DNA of 64,000 bases, taken from positions 62,001 through 126,000 of the forward strand of contig NZ_CADFEJ010000017.1 of NCBI RefSeq assembly GCF_902833055.1, written 5' to 3'. Under the pieces are notes generated by a model, which was not told the origin of the DNA, ran no database searches, and was given only the letters and a program-made list of their open reading frames with translations. Within the stretch, counting starts at the first letter, position 1. Every line of letters begins with the position of its first letter. The stretch comes from Burkholderia territorii (lineage in GTDB: Bacteria; Pseudomonadota; Gammaproteobacteria; Burkholderiales; Burkholderiaceae). The translations under genes were made by a program, and so were the position numbers. Positions 52,295 to 61,987 of this stretch are shown here, piece after piece.

Positions 52295-52936
52295 TTACGG
52301 CTTCCAGTGCACGAAGTTGCGATACAGACGCAGCCCGACCTCGGCGCTTTTCTCCGGGTGGAATTGGGTCGCGAAGAGGTTGTCCCGCGCGACCGCGGAC
52401 GTAAACGGCGCGCCGTAGGCCGTTTCGCCGACCGTGTGCGCCGGGTTGTCCGGGCGCACGTAGTAGCTGTGCACGAAGTAGAAATACGCGTCGTCGGGCA
52501 CGCCGTCCCAGAGCGGGTGAGGCTGCGACTGGCGCACGCGGTTCCAGCCCATCTGCGGCACCTTGAAGCGCGAACCGTCGTCCTGCAGCTGACCGTCGAG
52601 CTCGAAACGCACGACCTTGCCGGGCAGAAGGCCCAGGCCCTTCGTGTCGCCTTCCGCGCTCCAGTCGAACAGCATCTGCTCGCCGACGCACACGCCGAGC
52701 AGCGGCTTCGTGCGCGACGCCTCGATCACCGCTTCCTGCAGCCCCGATTCGCCGAGGCAGCGCATGCAGTCGGGCATCGCGCCCTGGCCGGGCAGCACGA
52801 CGCGATCGGCCGCGCGAATCGCGGCCGGCGTATCGACGATCGCCACGTCGGCGGCCGGTTCGGCCTTCTTGAGCGCCTGCGCGACCGAGCGCAGGTTGCC
52901 CATCCCATAATCCACAATCGCAATCGAAGTTTTCAT
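52295..52936 (-). CDS. hisH: Imidazole glycerol phosphate synthase glutaminase subunit
   Basis: HisH hydrolyses glutamine and channels ammonia to HisF. The 213-aa class I amidotransferase has nucleophile C83 (GVCVGEQML) and the His-Glu pair H193/E195 (QFHPEKS). It overlaps marC by 4 bp. Confidence 0.96.
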   Translation of the reverse strand: MKTSIAIVDYGMGNLRSVAQALKKAEPAADVAIVDTPAAIRAADRVVLPGQGAMPDCMRCLGESGLQEAVIEASRTKPLLGVCVGEQMLFDWSAEGDTKGLGLLPGKVVRFELDGQLQDDGSRFKVPQMGWNRVRQSQPHPLWDGVPDDAYFYFVHSYYVRPDNPAHTVGETAYGAPFTSAVARDNLFATQFHPEKSAEVGLRLYRNFVHWKP

Positions 52937-53553
52937 CTCAGTGCAGGCAGTAGCGCCCTCAGTCCATTGACGATGAATTCCACCGCCAGCGCCGACAGCA
53001 TCAGACCCATCAGCCGCGTGGCGATGTTGATGCCGGTGCGGCCGATCCAGTTCGCGATCGGCTCGGCAAGCCGCATCGCGAAGAAACACAGCAGAGCCAG
53101 GACCGCGCCGATCGCGACGAGCCCGGCTCGCTCATACCAGTGACGCGAGTTCGCCGCGTAGATGATCACGGTGCTGATCGAGCCGGGGCCCGTGAGCAGC
53201 GGAATCGCCAGCGGCACGACCGCGATGTTGTCCTTCAGCTCGGCCTCGTCGCGCTCCTCCGGGGTCGATCGCGTGTTGCCGATCTGCGCGTTCAGCATGT
53301 TGATCGCCATCAGCAACATGATGATCCCGCCGCCCACTTCAAGAGAGCCGACCGAAATGCCGAAGAAGTCGATGATCTGCTGCCCGAGCAGCGCCGTCAC
53401 CGTCATCACGCAGAACACCGACACCGACGCGATCCGGATCGTGCGGCGCCGCTCGATGTCCGACTGCTGCGCCGTGAGGCTCAGGAAAAACGGCACCGCG
53501 CCGATCGGGTTGATCAGCGCCAGCAGCGAAATGAACGATTTGAGCAGATCCAT
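52933..53553 (-). CDS. marC: MarC-family inner-membrane protein
   Basis: The 206-aa product has six hydrophobic segments and the family N-terminus LLKSFISLLALINPIGAVPFF. Transport function is not established for the family. It is placed inside the his cluster between hisB and hisH, a layout common in Burkholderia, and overlaps hisH by 4 bp. Confidence 0.9.
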   Translation of the reverse strand: MDLLKSFISLLALINPIGAVPFFLSLTAQQSDIERRRTIRIASVSVFCVMTVTALLGQQIIDFFGISVGSLEVGGGIIMLLMAINMLNAQIGNTRSTPEERDEAELKDNIAVVPLAIPLLTGPGSISTVIIYAANSRHWYERAGLVAIGAVLALLCFFAMRLAEPIANWIGRTGINIATRLMGLMLSALAVEFIVNGLRALLPALR

Positions 53554-53614
53554 CGCAAGCCGGCGCGCCGCGCCGAAGCCGTGAGGTGTCGTTGGCGTCC
53601 TGTCCGTTCGGCAG

Positions 53615-54202
53615 TCAGAGACTGCCCTTCGTCGACGGAATCTGCCCCGCCGCGCGCTCGTCGAGCTCCACCGCCGCACGCAGCGCCCGGCCGAAAGCCT
53701 TGAACACCGTTTCGAGCTGGTGGTGCGCGTTGATCCCGCGCAGGTTGTCGATGTGCAGCGTGACGCCCGCGTGGTTCACGAATCCGCGGAAGAATTCGAT
53801 GGACAGGTCGACGTCGAACGTGCCGATCCGCGCGCGCGTGAACGGCACGTGGAATTCGAGACCCGGACGGCCCGAGAAGTCGATCACGACGCGCGACAGC
53901 GCCTCGTCGAGCGGCACGTACGAATGGCCGTAGCGGCGGATGCCCTTCTTGTCGCCGATCGCCTTCGCGACGGCCTGACCGAGCGTGATGCCGACGTCCT
54001 CGACCGTATGGTGGTCGTCGATATGCGTGTCGCCATGCGCTTCGACCTCGAGATCGATCAGACCATGTCGCGCGATCTGGTCGAGCATATGGTCGAGAAA
54101 CGGCACGCCGGTGGCCAGCTTCTGCCGGCCCGTACCGTCGAGATCGAGCTTCACACGGATCTGCGTTTCGCTGGTATTGCGAACGACTTCCGCCACACGC
54201 AT
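53615..54202 (-). CDS. hisB: Imidazoleglycerol-phosphate dehydratase
   Basis: HisB dehydrates imidazole glycerol phosphate. The 195-aa monofunctional enzyme has the metal-binding repeats (FLDHMLDQIARHG; DDHHTVEDVG; NAHHQLETVFK). No phosphatase domain, so histidinol phosphatase is encoded elsewhere. Confidence 0.97.
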   Translation of the reverse strand: MRVAEVVRNTSETQIRVKLDLDGTGRQKLATGVPFLDHMLDQIARHGLIDLEVEAHGDTHIDDHHTVEDVGITLGQAVAKAIGDKKGIRRYGHSYVPLDEALSRVVIDFSGRPGLEFHVPFTRARIGTFDVDLSIEFFRGFVNHAGVTLHIDNLRGINAHHQLETVFKAFGRALRAAVELDERAAGQIPSTKGSL

Positions 54203-54267
54203 GGCAATTCCTTGAATGAGTCTGATGTAAATGGGGATTGAACGTCGCGCGCCGCCGCGCCCTGGGC

Positions 54268-55341
54268 TCAACCGGGCAGCGCGAGTTTCAAGGCAGCCAG
54301 CAGGCGCGCGTTTTCGTCGGGAGAACCGACGGTCAGCCGCACGCATTCGGCCAGCAACGGATGCATTTTACTCACGTTTTTGACCAGCACCCGCTCCGTG
54401 AGCAGCGCATCGAACACGGCCGCCGCGTCCGGCACGCGCACCAGCAGGAAATTGCCGGCGCTCGGGAACACCGTCGTGCCCGGCAGCGCGGCCACGGCCT
54501 GCGCGAGACGCGTGCGTTGCGCGCGCAGTTCGGCCGCCTGCGCGTCGAGCACGTCGAGGTGGTCGAGCAGGAAATCGGCGGTCGCCTGGGTCAGCACGTT
54601 GATGTTGTACGGCGGGCGCACCTTGTCGAATTCGGTCAGCCACGCCGGCAGCCCGGCGAGATAGCCGAGGCGGATCCCCGCGAGGCCGAGCTTCGACACC
54701 GTGCGCATCACGACGACGTTGTCGAACTCCGCGGCACGCGGCAGCCACGAACGCTCGGCGAACGGCTGGTACGCCTCGTCGATCACGATCAGGCTGTGCC
54801 GCGCGGCCGCGATGATCCGCTCGACGTCGGCTTCGTCGTACAGCGTGCCGGTCGGGTTGTTCGGATACGCAAGATAGACGAGCGCGGGCCGATGCTCGTC
54901 GATCGCCGCGATCATCGCGTCGGCGTCGAGCGTCAGGTCCGCCTTGAGCGGCACGCCGACGAATTCGAGCTGCGCGAACTTCGCCGACAGTTCGTACATC
55001 ACGAAGCCCGGCACCGCTGCGAGCACCTTCGCACCCGGCTTCGCGCAGGCCACCGACATCATGCTGATGATTTCGTCCGAGCCGTTGCCGAGCAGCACGT
55101 CGCAAGCGGCCGGCACGCCCATCGTACGGCGCAGCTTGTCGAGCAGCGCGCCCGGGCGCGGCGCCGGGTAGCGGTTCAGCGCGACCTGCGCGAGGCGTTC
55201 GCCGAGCGCCGCCGCGAGCGGCGCGGGCAGCGAATACGGGTTCTCCATCGCGTCGAGCTTCACGAAACCGCTCGCGTCGGGCACCGGGTAGCTCGTCATC
55301 GCGAGCACGTCGCGGCGGATGATGTCTTGTGGCGTCGTCAT
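54268..55341 (-). CDS. hisC: Histidinol-phosphate aminotransferase
   Basis: HisC transfers an amino group from glutamate to imidazole acetol phosphate. The 357-aa fold-type I PLP enzyme has the lysine K217 in VSKLGLAGIRLGYL, plus LGNGSDEIISM and YPNNPTGTLY. The 119-bp gap to hisD holds nothing recognisable. Confidence 0.96.
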   Translation of the reverse strand: MTTPQDIIRRDVLAMTSYPVPDASGFVKLDAMENPYSLPAPLAAALGERLAQVALNRYPAPRPGALLDKLRRTMGVPAACDVLLGNGSDEIISMMSVACAKPGAKVLAAVPGFVMYELSAKFAQLEFVGVPLKADLTLDADAMIAAIDEHRPALVYLAYPNNPTGTLYDEADVERIIAAARHSLIVIDEAYQPFAERSWLPRAAEFDNVVVMRTVSKLGLAGIRLGYLAGLPAWLTEFDKVRPPYNINVLTQATADFLLDHLDVLDAQAAELRAQRTRLAQAVAALPGTTVFPSAGNFLLVRVPDAAAVFDALLTERVLVKNVSKMHPLLAECVRLTVGSPDENARLLAALKLALPG

Positions 55342-55460
55342 GGTGTCAAGCCGGCGTGCGTCGCGCCGGCGTCAAATGGTCGGCAAGGCGGCGGCTGCCG
55401 CCCTGCACCGGGTCTCCTCGTCGACCGGAACCGCTGCGCCAGCATCGGCTCCGGCGCATG

Positions 55461-56777
55461 TCATCCCTTCATCCGGAGCTCGGCGCTGCGCGCGTGTGCC
55501 TGCAGCCCCTCGCCGTATGCGAGCTCGGAGGCGATCTCGCCCAGCGTCTGCGCGCCTTCGGCGCTGACCTCGATCAGGCTCGAACGCTTGATGAAGTCGT
55601 ACACGCCCAGCGGCGACGAGAAGCGCGCGGTGCGCGACGTCGGCAGCACGTGGTTCGGGCCCGCGCAGTAGTCGCCCAGGCTTTCGCTCGTGTAGCGGCC
55701 GAGGAAGATCGCGCCGGCATGGCGGATCTGCTGGCCCCATTGCTGCGGCTCCAGCGCGGAAATCTCCAGGTGCTCCGGCGCGATGTCGTTCGCGATCCGG
55801 CATGCTTCGGCCATGTCGCGCACCTTGATCAGCGCGCCGCGGCCTTCCAGCGACGCGCGGATCACGTCCTGGCGCGGCATCGTCGGCAGCAGCTCGTCGA
55901 TCGCCTTCTCGACGCGCTCGAGGAACGCGGCGTCCGGGCACAGCAGGATCGACTGCGCGAGCTCGTCGTGCTCGGCCTGCGAGAAGAGGTCCATCGCGAC
56001 CCAGCTCGGATCGGTCGTGCCGTCGCACAGCACGAGGATTTCCGACGGGCCGGCGATCATGTCGATGCCGACCGTGCCGAACACGCGGCGCTTCGCCGAC
56101 GCGACGTACGCGTTGCCGGGCCCGCAGATCTTGTCGACCGCCGGCACCGTGGCCGTGCCGTACGCGAGCGCGCCGACCGCCTGCGCGCCGCCGATCGTGA
56201 ACACGCGATCGACGCCGCCGAGCAGCGCCGCGGCGAGCACGAGGTCGTTCTTCACGCCGTCCGGGGTCGGCACGACCATCACGATCTCGCCGACGCCCGC
56301 GACGCGCGCGGGAATCGCGTTCATCAGCACCGACGACGGATACGCGGCCTTGCCGCCCGGCACGTACAGGCCGACGCGGTCGAGCGGCGTGATCTTCTGG
56401 CCGAGCACCGTGCCGTCGCTTTCCGTGTACTGCCAGCTATGGGTGCCGCATTCGATCTTCTGCTTCTCGTGGTACGCCCGCACGCGTGCCGCGGCAGCTT
56501 CGAGCGCCGCGCGCGCCTTCGGCGCGAGGCCGTCGAGCGCCGCCTGCAGCGCGTCCTGCGGCAGTTCGAGCGCGGCGACGCTGCTCGCGTCCAGCCGGTC
56601 GAAGCGGTTCGTGTACTCGAGCACCGCGGCGTCGCCGCGCGACTTCACGTCGGCGAGAATCTTCGCGACCGACTGCTCGATCGCTTCGTCCTCGCTCGCC
56701 TCGAACGCAAGCAGCGCACGCAGCGCGGCGTCGAAGCCGTCGCTGGTCGAATCGAGTTTGCGGATGGTGATGGCCAT
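55461..56777 (-). CDS. hisD: Histidinol dehydrogenase
   Basis: HisD carries out the last two oxidations to histidine. The 438-aa zinc-dependent enzyme has the GPGNAYVASAKR motif and the zinc-type LFSQAEHDELAQ helix, with the C-terminal IEVSAEG part. It lies 24 bp after hisG. Confidence 0.97.
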   Translation of the reverse strand: MAITIRKLDSTSDGFDAALRALLAFEASEDEAIEQSVAKILADVKSRGDAAVLEYTNRFDRLDASSVAALELPQDALQAALDGLAPKARAALEAAAARVRAYHEKQKIECGTHSWQYTESDGTVLGQKITPLDRVGLYVPGGKAAYPSSVLMNAIPARVAGVGEIVMVVPTPDGVKNDLVLAAALLGGVDRVFTIGGAQAVGALAYGTATVPAVDKICGPGNAYVASAKRRVFGTVGIDMIAGPSEILVLCDGTTDPSWVAMDLFSQAEHDELAQSILLCPDAAFLERVEKAIDELLPTMPRQDVIRASLEGRGALIKVRDMAEACRIANDIAPEHLEISALEPQQWGQQIRHAGAIFLGRYTSESLGDYCAGPNHVLPTSRTARFSSPLGVYDFIKRSSLIEVSAEGAQTLGEIASELAYGEGLQAHARSAELRMKG

Positions 56778-56801
56778 GGGAGTTCCGTTACGGTGATGCG
56801 C

Positions 56802-57455
56802 TCAATTGCCATTCTGCGACGCGCGTTCGAACGCGTCGAGAATCGGCTTGAGCGCCGCGCGCTTCAACTTCAGCGCAGCCTGGTTCACGACGAGGCGCGA
56901 CGAGATCGCCATGATCTCCTCGACCTCGACCAGATTGTTCGCCTTCAGCGTGCCGCCCGAGCTGACGAGGTCGACGATCGCGTCGGCCAGCCCGACCAGC
57001 GGCGCCAGCTCCATCGAACCGTACAGCTTGATCAGGTCGACGTGCACGCCCTTCGCGGCGAAGTGTTCGCGTGCCGTTTCGACGTACTTGGTCGCGACCC
57101 GCAGGCGCGCGCCCTGGCGCACCGCGTTCGCGTAGTCGAAACCGGCCGGCACGGCCACCGACATCCGGCAGCGTGCAATGTTCAGATCGATCGGCTGGTA
57201 CAGGCCCGAGCCGCCGTGCTCGACCAGCACGTCCTTGCCCGCCACGCCGAAGTCGGCCGCGCCGTATTCGACGTAGGTCGGCACGTCGCTCGCGCGCACG
57301 ATGATCACGCGCAGGTTCGGATCGGTCGTCGGCAGGATCAGCTTGCGCGACGTTTCCGGATCCTCGGCCACCTGCACGCCGGCGGCCGCCAGCAGCGGCA
57401 GGGTTTCCTCGAAAATCCGGCCCTTCGACAGGGCGAGGGTCAGCGGCGCGGTCAT
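56802..57455 (-). CDS. hisG: ATP phosphoribosyltransferase, short form
   Basis: HisG starts histidine synthesis. At 217 aa it is the short form that lacks the regulatory ACT-like domain, so it needs HisZ, which is not in the window. Motifs: LALSKGRIFEET, GVAGKDVLVEHG, and DLVSSGGTLKANNL in the PRPP region. It overlaps murA by 4 bp. Confidence 0.96.
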   Translation of the reverse strand: MTAPLTLALSKGRIFEETLPLLAAAGVQVAEDPETSRKLILPTTDPNLRVIIVRASDVPTYVEYGAADFGVAGKDVLVEHGGSGLYQPIDLNIARCRMSVAVPAGFDYANAVRQGARLRVATKYVETAREHFAAKGVHVDLIKLYGSMELAPLVGLADAIVDLVSSGGTLKANNLVEVEEIMAISSRLVVNQAALKLKRAALKPILDAFERASQNGN

Positions 57456-58714
57456 GCTTGGCTCCCGGAGAGGCGGCGCACGTTCGCGCCGACGGCGGTC
57501 AGTTTGGTTTCCATGCGGTCGTAGCCGCGGTCGAGGTGATAGATGCGGTCGACGAGCGTTTCGCCTTCGGCGCGCAGCCCGGCGATCACGAGGCTCGCCG
57601 ACGCGCGCAGGTCGGTCGCCATCACGTTCGCGCCGGACAGCTTGTCGACGCCGGTCACGAGCGCCGTGTTGCCGTCGATCGTGATGTTCGCGCCGAGCCG
57701 GTTCAGTTCCTGCACGTGCATGAAGCGGTTCTCGAAAATGGTCTCGACCACCTGCGCGGTGCCCGTTGCGACCGAATTGAGGGCCATGAACTGCGCCTGC
57801 ATGTCGGTCGGGAACGCCGGGTATTCCGACGTGCGGATCGTCACCGCCGACGGGCGGCGGTCCATCTTCACGCGCAGCCAGCTGTCGCCTTCCTCGATCG
57901 ACACGCCGGCCTCGCGCAGCTTGTCGATCACCGCGTCGAGGATGTGCGGGCGCACGCCCGTCAGCATCACGTCGCCGCCCGCCGCCGCGACCGCACACAG
58001 GAACGTGCCGGCCTCGATGCGGTCGGGAATCACCGAATGACGTGCGCCGTGCAGCCGCTCGACGCCCTGGATCACGAGGCGGTCGGTGCCGATGCCGTCG
58101 ATTTTCGCACCCATCGCGACCAGCAAGTGCGCGAGATCGCTCACTTCCGGCTCGCGCGCCGCGTTCTCGATCACCGTCTCGCCGTCGGCCAGCGTCGCGG
58201 CCATCAGCAGGTTTTCCGTCCCCGTCACCGTGATCATGTCGGTCACGATGCGCGCGCCCTTCAGGCGCTTCGCGCGCGCCTCGATGAAGCCGTGCTCGAT
58301 GCTGATCTCGGCACCCATCGCCTGCAGGCCCTTGATGTGCTGGTCGACCGGCCGCGCGCCGATCGCGCAGCCGCCCGGCAGCGACACCTTCGCCTCGCCG
58401 AAGCGCGCGAGCAGCGGCCCGAGCACGAGGATCGACGCGCGCATCGTCTTGACCAGCTCGTACGGCGCGACGAGGTTGTCGACGCGCGACGCGTCGAGCT
58501 GCACGCGGCTGCCGTCCGTTTCGCTCTTCACGCCCATCTGGTTCAGCACCTTCAGCGTGGTGCGCACGTCCTTCAGGTTCGGCACGTTGTCGAGCTCGAC
58601 CGGCTCGGCGCTGAGCAGCCCCGCGCAGAGGATCGGCAGCGCGGCGTTCTTCGCGCCCGACACGACGATCTCGCCCGACAGCCGGCGACCGCCTTCGATC
58701 ACCAGCTTGTCCAT
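57452..58714 (-). CDS. murA: UDP-N-acetylglucosamine 1-carboxyvinyltransferase MurA
   Basis: MurA makes the first committed peptidoglycan precursor. From the ATG at 58714 (AGGGA site upstream) the product is 420 aa, the usual length. An upstream GTG at 58801 would add 29 residues without a ribosome site. Motifs: SGAKNAALPILC, the PEP loop GGCAIGARPVDQH with catalytic Cys at 116 (fosfomycin target present), and DRIEAGTFL. Confidence 0.96.
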   Translation of the reverse strand: MDKLVIEGGRRLSGEIVVSGAKNAALPILCAGLLSAEPVELDNVPNLKDVRTTLKVLNQMGVKSETDGSRVQLDASRVDNLVAPYELVKTMRASILVLGPLLARFGEAKVSLPGGCAIGARPVDQHIKGLQAMGAEISIEHGFIEARAKRLKGARIVTDMITVTGTENLLMAATLADGETVIENAAREPEVSDLAHLLVAMGAKIDGIGTDRLVIQGVERLHGARHSVIPDRIEAGTFLCAVAAAGGDVMLTGVRPHILDAVIDKLREAGVSIEEGDSWLRVKMDRRPSAVTIRTSEYPAFPTDMQAQFMALNSVATGTAQVVETIFENRFMHVQELNRLGANITIDGNTALVTGVDKLSGANVMATDLRASASLVIAGLRAEGETLVDRIYHLDRGYDRMETKLTAVGANVRRLSGSQA

Positions 58715-58814
58715 CCCATGTCCCTGCGATTCCCCGTTGGCGGCCGGGTGTGCCGTGGCGACGCTCTGGACGGCGTCGCGCTCGTTGACGGTGACTTGCA
58801 CTCAGTGGTTCCGG

Positions 58815-59054
58815 TTATGCGTTCTGCCATTCGGCGGGCGTCAGCGTCTTCATGCTGAGCGCGTGAATTTCCTGCTTCATGCGATCGCCGAGCGCCGCAT
58901 AAACGAGCTGGTGCCGCTGGATCGGCCGCTTGCCTTCGAAGGCCGCCGACACGATCGTCGCGAAGAAATGCTGGCCGTCGCCTTCGACTTCCAGATGAGT
59001 GCAGGCGAGACCGCCGGCGATGTATTGCTTGACCTGTTCGGGAGTCGGCAACAT
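58815..59054 (-). CDS. BolA-family protein IbaG/YrbA
   Basis: The 79-aa product has the BolA fold with SAAFEGKRPIQRHQLVYAAL and a C-terminal ALSMKTLTPAEW. The single invariant Cys-type position (LACTHLEVEG) fits iron-sulfur or glutaredoxin partners. Just upstream of murA, a common pairing. Confidence 0.93.
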   Translation of the reverse strand: MLPTPEQVKQYIAGGLACTHLEVEGDGQHFFATIVSAAFEGKRPIQRHQLVYAALGDRMKQEIHALSMKTLTPAEWQNA

Positions 59055-59104
59055 GAGAGGCTCCTGTCGGCGCGCGCCGCCCCGGGCGGCCGCCGCCGTC
59101 GATA

Positions 59105-59860
59105 TCAATGACGCAGTTTGTAGCCGGTCGCGAGCAGCCGCATCGCGAACATCGCGAGCAGCACGAAGAAACCGGTGACGATCGCGAGGCTCGCGAGCGG
59201 GTTGATGTCGGACGCGCCGAAGAACCCGTAACGGAAGCCGTCGATCATGTAGAAAAACGGGTTGAGACGCGAGATCTCGCGCCACACGGGCGGCAGCGAG
59301 TGCGTCGAATAGAACACGCCGGACAGGAACGTCAGCGGCATGATCAGGAAGTTCTGGAACGCGGCGAGCTGGTCGAACTTCTCGGCCCAGATCCCGGCGA
59401 TCAGCCCGAGCGTGCCGAGGATCGCCGAGCCGAGCAGCGCGAACGCGACGATGAACACCGGCGCCGCGAAATGCATCGGGATAAACCAGATCGTCACGAC
59501 GAACACGCCGGCGCCGACCGCGAGCCCGCGCACGACGGACGCGAGCACGTACGCGCCGAAGATGTCCTTGTAGGACAGCGGCGGCAGCAGCACGAACACG
59601 AGGTTGCCGGTGATCTTCGACTGGATCAGCGACGACGAGCTGTTCGCGAATGCATTCTGCAGCACGCTCATCATCACGAGGCCCGGCACGAGAAAGCTCA
59701 CGTACTCGACGCCCGGATACACCTCGACGCGACCCGACAGCGCATGCCCGAAGATCGTCAGGTACAGCAGCGCCGTCACGATCGGCGCGCACACGGTCTG
59801 GAACGACACCTTCCAGAAACGCAGGAGTTCCTTGTAGAACAACGTACGAAAACCGCTCAT
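59105..59860 (-). CDS. ABC-2 type exporter permease
   Basis: The 251-aa product has six membrane helices and the ABC-2 signature region (LTFLSGVFYSTHSLPPVWREISRLNPFFYMIDGFR, in short LNPFFYMIDG). It overlaps the ATPase gene by 4 bp. Together they form one exporter; the substrate is unknown. Confidence 0.93.
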   Translation of the reverse strand: MSGFRTLFYKELLRFWKVSFQTVCAPIVTALLYLTIFGHALSGRVEVYPGVEYVSFLVPGLVMMSVLQNAFANSSSSLIQSKITGNLVFVLLPPLSYKDIFGAYVLASVVRGLAVGAGVFVVTIWFIPMHFAAPVFIVAFALLGSAILGTLGLIAGIWAEKFDQLAAFQNFLIMPLTFLSGVFYSTHSLPPVWREISRLNPFFYMIDGFRYGFFGASDINPLASLAIVTGFFVLLAMFAMRLLATGYKLRH

Positions 59861-60783
59861 GCCAATCCCTCGATCACCTCGGCCCCGTTCATCACCTGGA
59901 CGAACACATCCTCGAGGTCGGCCTTGCGGACCTCGATCTCGTCGAACGTGCAGCCCGCCGCGCGACACTGCGCGAGGATGCGCTCGACATCGTCGTAGCT
60001 CGTGAGGCGCAGCAGGTGCTCGCCCGGCGCGCGCGCGGCCGGATCGGTCTCCAGCCCGCGCAGCTCGGCGGGCAGCGCGCCCGTCGCGAGCCGCAAGTAC
60101 AGCTGCAGCCCGGCGAAGCGGCGCAGCAGCGCGTCGGTGCGGTCGAGCGCAACGACCTCGCCGCGACGCAGCATCGCGATGCGGTCGCACAGCGACTCCG
60201 CTTCCTCGAGGTAATGGGTGGTCAGGACGATCGTGTGGCCCTCGCGGTTCAGCCGCGAGATGAACTGCCACAGCGTCTGGCGCAGCTCGACGTCGACACC
60301 GGCGGTCGGCTCGTCGAGCACGATCACGGGCGGCCGGTGCACGAGCGCCTGCGCGACCAGCACGCGGCGCTTCATCCCGCCCGACAGCGCGCGCATGTTC
60401 GCGTCGGCCTTCTCGGTGAGATCGAGATTGGCCATCACTTCGTCGATCCAGTCGTCGTTGCGGCGCAGCCCGAAATAGCCGGACTGGATCCGCAGCGTCT
60501 CGCGGACGGTGAAGAACGGGTCGAATACGAGTTCCTGCGGCACGACGCCGAGTGCGCGACGCGCGCCCCGGAAGTCCTTGACGACGTCGTGGCCGCGCAC
60601 CGAGATACTGCCTTCATCGGCCCGGGCAAGCCCGGCGAGGATACTGATGAGCGTGGTCTTGCCTGCGCCGTTCGGGCCGAGCAGACCGAAAAACTCGCCT
60701 TCCTCGACCGACAGGCTGACGCCCTTGAGCGCCTGAAGCGATTTGTAGCGCTTCTTGACGTGACGGATTTCTATGGCTGACAT
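59857..60783 (-). CDS. ABC-2 type exporter ATPase
   Basis: The 308-aa product has Walker A GPNGAGKTTL, signature ALSGGMKRR, Walker B VIVLDEPTAG and the H-loop TTHYLEEAE, then a C-terminal extension (about 215-308) that may control the permease. Upstream is a 192-bp gap to mlaB. Classed with drug, lipid or polysaccharide exporters. Confidence 0.95.
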   Translation of the reverse strand: MSAIEIRHVKKRYKSLQALKGVSLSVEEGEFFGLLGPNGAGKTTLISILAGLARADEGSISVRGHDVVKDFRGARRALGVVPQELVFDPFFTVRETLRIQSGYFGLRRNDDWIDEVMANLDLTEKADANMRALSGGMKRRVLVAQALVHRPPVIVLDEPTAGVDVELRQTLWQFISRLNREGHTIVLTTHYLEEAESLCDRIAMLRRGEVVALDRTDALLRRFAGLQLYLRLATGALPAELRGLETDPAARAPGEHLLRLTSYDDVERILAQCRAAGCTFDEIEVRKADLEDVFVQVMNGAEVIEGLA

Positions 60784-60975
60784 GACTGTGCGCGGCGCTG
60801 CGGCCGCGACGCCTATTCTGTGCTTGCTGCGAAAGAAAATGGGGGCCGGACGCCGATTGGCTGCCCCGCAAAACGCTTGATTATAGGGCAAACCGGCTGG
60901 TGGAGCCGGCGCAGGAGACGCGCGGCCTGAAGCGTGCGCGCGCCGGCTGGCGCGGCACGCTTCGGTCAGGCAGGG

Positions 60976-61251
60976 TCAATGTCGCCCGGTGCCGTCGATG
61001 AGAGCGTCGACGCCGTAAGCGCGCGCGAGACTGGCGAGCTTCTGCGGGAGATTGAGGATGTCGAGGGTCGCGCCGCGCGCTTTGGCGGCACGTTGCCATG
61101 CGAGCAGCACGGCGAGCGCGGACGAGTCGAACTGCGTCAGCGCCGCGCAGTCGACGGCGGTCGCGCCGGCGCCGATGCGCGCGAGACCGTCCGCGAGCGC
61201 GGATTTCGCGCTCGCGACGGTCAGCGAAGAACCTGCTTCGAAGCCGCTCAC
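60976..61251 (-). CDS. mlaB: MlaB, STAS-domain protein of the Mla lipid transport system
   Basis: The 91-aa product starts at a GTG (61251) that overlaps the mlaC stop by 4 bp (GTGA). It is a STAS domain with FDSSALAVLLAWQRAA, including the conserved Ser. MlaB binds and stabilises the MlaF ATPase of the transporter. Confidence 0.9.
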   Translation of the reverse strand: MSGFEAGSSLTVASAKSALADGLARIGAGATAVDCAALTQFDSSALAVLLAWQRAAKARGATLDILNLPQKLASLARAYGVDALIDGTGRH

Positions 61252-61880
61252 GACGCCTGCTTGCCGGCGGCGAGTTGCTGGTTGCGCTGCGTGAGGAACT
61301 GGATCAGGCCGTCCACGCCGCTTTGCTGGATCTTCTCGTTGAACTGCTGCTGGTACGTCTGGATCAGCCACGCGCCCAGCACGTTCAGGTCATACACCTT
61401 CCAGCCGTTCGCCGTCTTGTACAGGCGATAGTCGATCTGGACCGGCTGGCCGTTGTTCATCGCGACCGTCTTCACGACCACGTCGGTGTCGGCCGGATCG
61501 GCGCGGAACGGCGGGTACTGGATCTGCTGGTCCGGCTTGAGCTGCGCGAGCGCGCCCGAATACGTGCGGATCAGCAGCAGCTTGAACTGCTCCTGAACCT
61601 GTTGCTGCTGCTCGGGCGATGCCGCGCGCCAGTTGCGGCCCATCGCGAGCTGCGTGGTGCGGCGGAAATCGGTGTACGGCAGGATGTCCTTGTTGACGAT
61701 CGAGATGATGCGGTTGGTGTCGCCCTGCTTGATCGTCTGCTGCTTGACCTCGTCGAGGACCTGCTGGGTCGCCGTCTTGATCAGCGCCTGCGGGTTCGAC
61801 TGGTCGACTTGCGCGTGGGCTGCGCTGCCGAACGAGAACAGCGCCGCGAAAACGGGGATCAGGAACAGTTTTTTCATCAT
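61248..61880 (-). CDS. mlaC: MlaC, periplasmic phospholipid-binding protein
   Basis: MlaC shuttles phospholipids between MlaA at the outer membrane and MlaD at the inner membrane. The 210-aa product has a signal peptide ending AHA-Q, then the MlaC fold (ILPYTDFRRTTQLAMGRNWR; YRLYKTANGWKVYDLNVLG). A start at 61877 is equally possible. Confidence 0.95.
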   Translation of the reverse strand: MMKKLFLIPVFAALFSFGSAAHAQVDQSNPQALIKTATQQVLDEVKQQTIKQGDTNRIISIVNKDILPYTDFRRTTQLAMGRNWRAASPEQQQQVQEQFKLLLIRTYSGALAQLKPDQQIQYPPFRADPADTDVVVKTVAMNNGQPVQIDYRLYKTANGWKVYDLNVLGAWLIQTYQQQFNEKIQQSGVDGLIQFLTQRNQQLAAGKQAS

Positions 61881-61987
61881 AGTGACCTGCATGAAGAGTC
61901 GATGCGAAGGTTGGAGCCGGTAGCTTACGCGCAAGTTCGCGTGCGCTACCGACTGAATCGTTTCCGGCTGTAACGAATGTAAGTCGG

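Noticed and set aside
52933..53553. marC within the his cluster as a novel fusion of pathways
   Set aside because: This order is common in Burkholderia and probably reflects chance operon membership.
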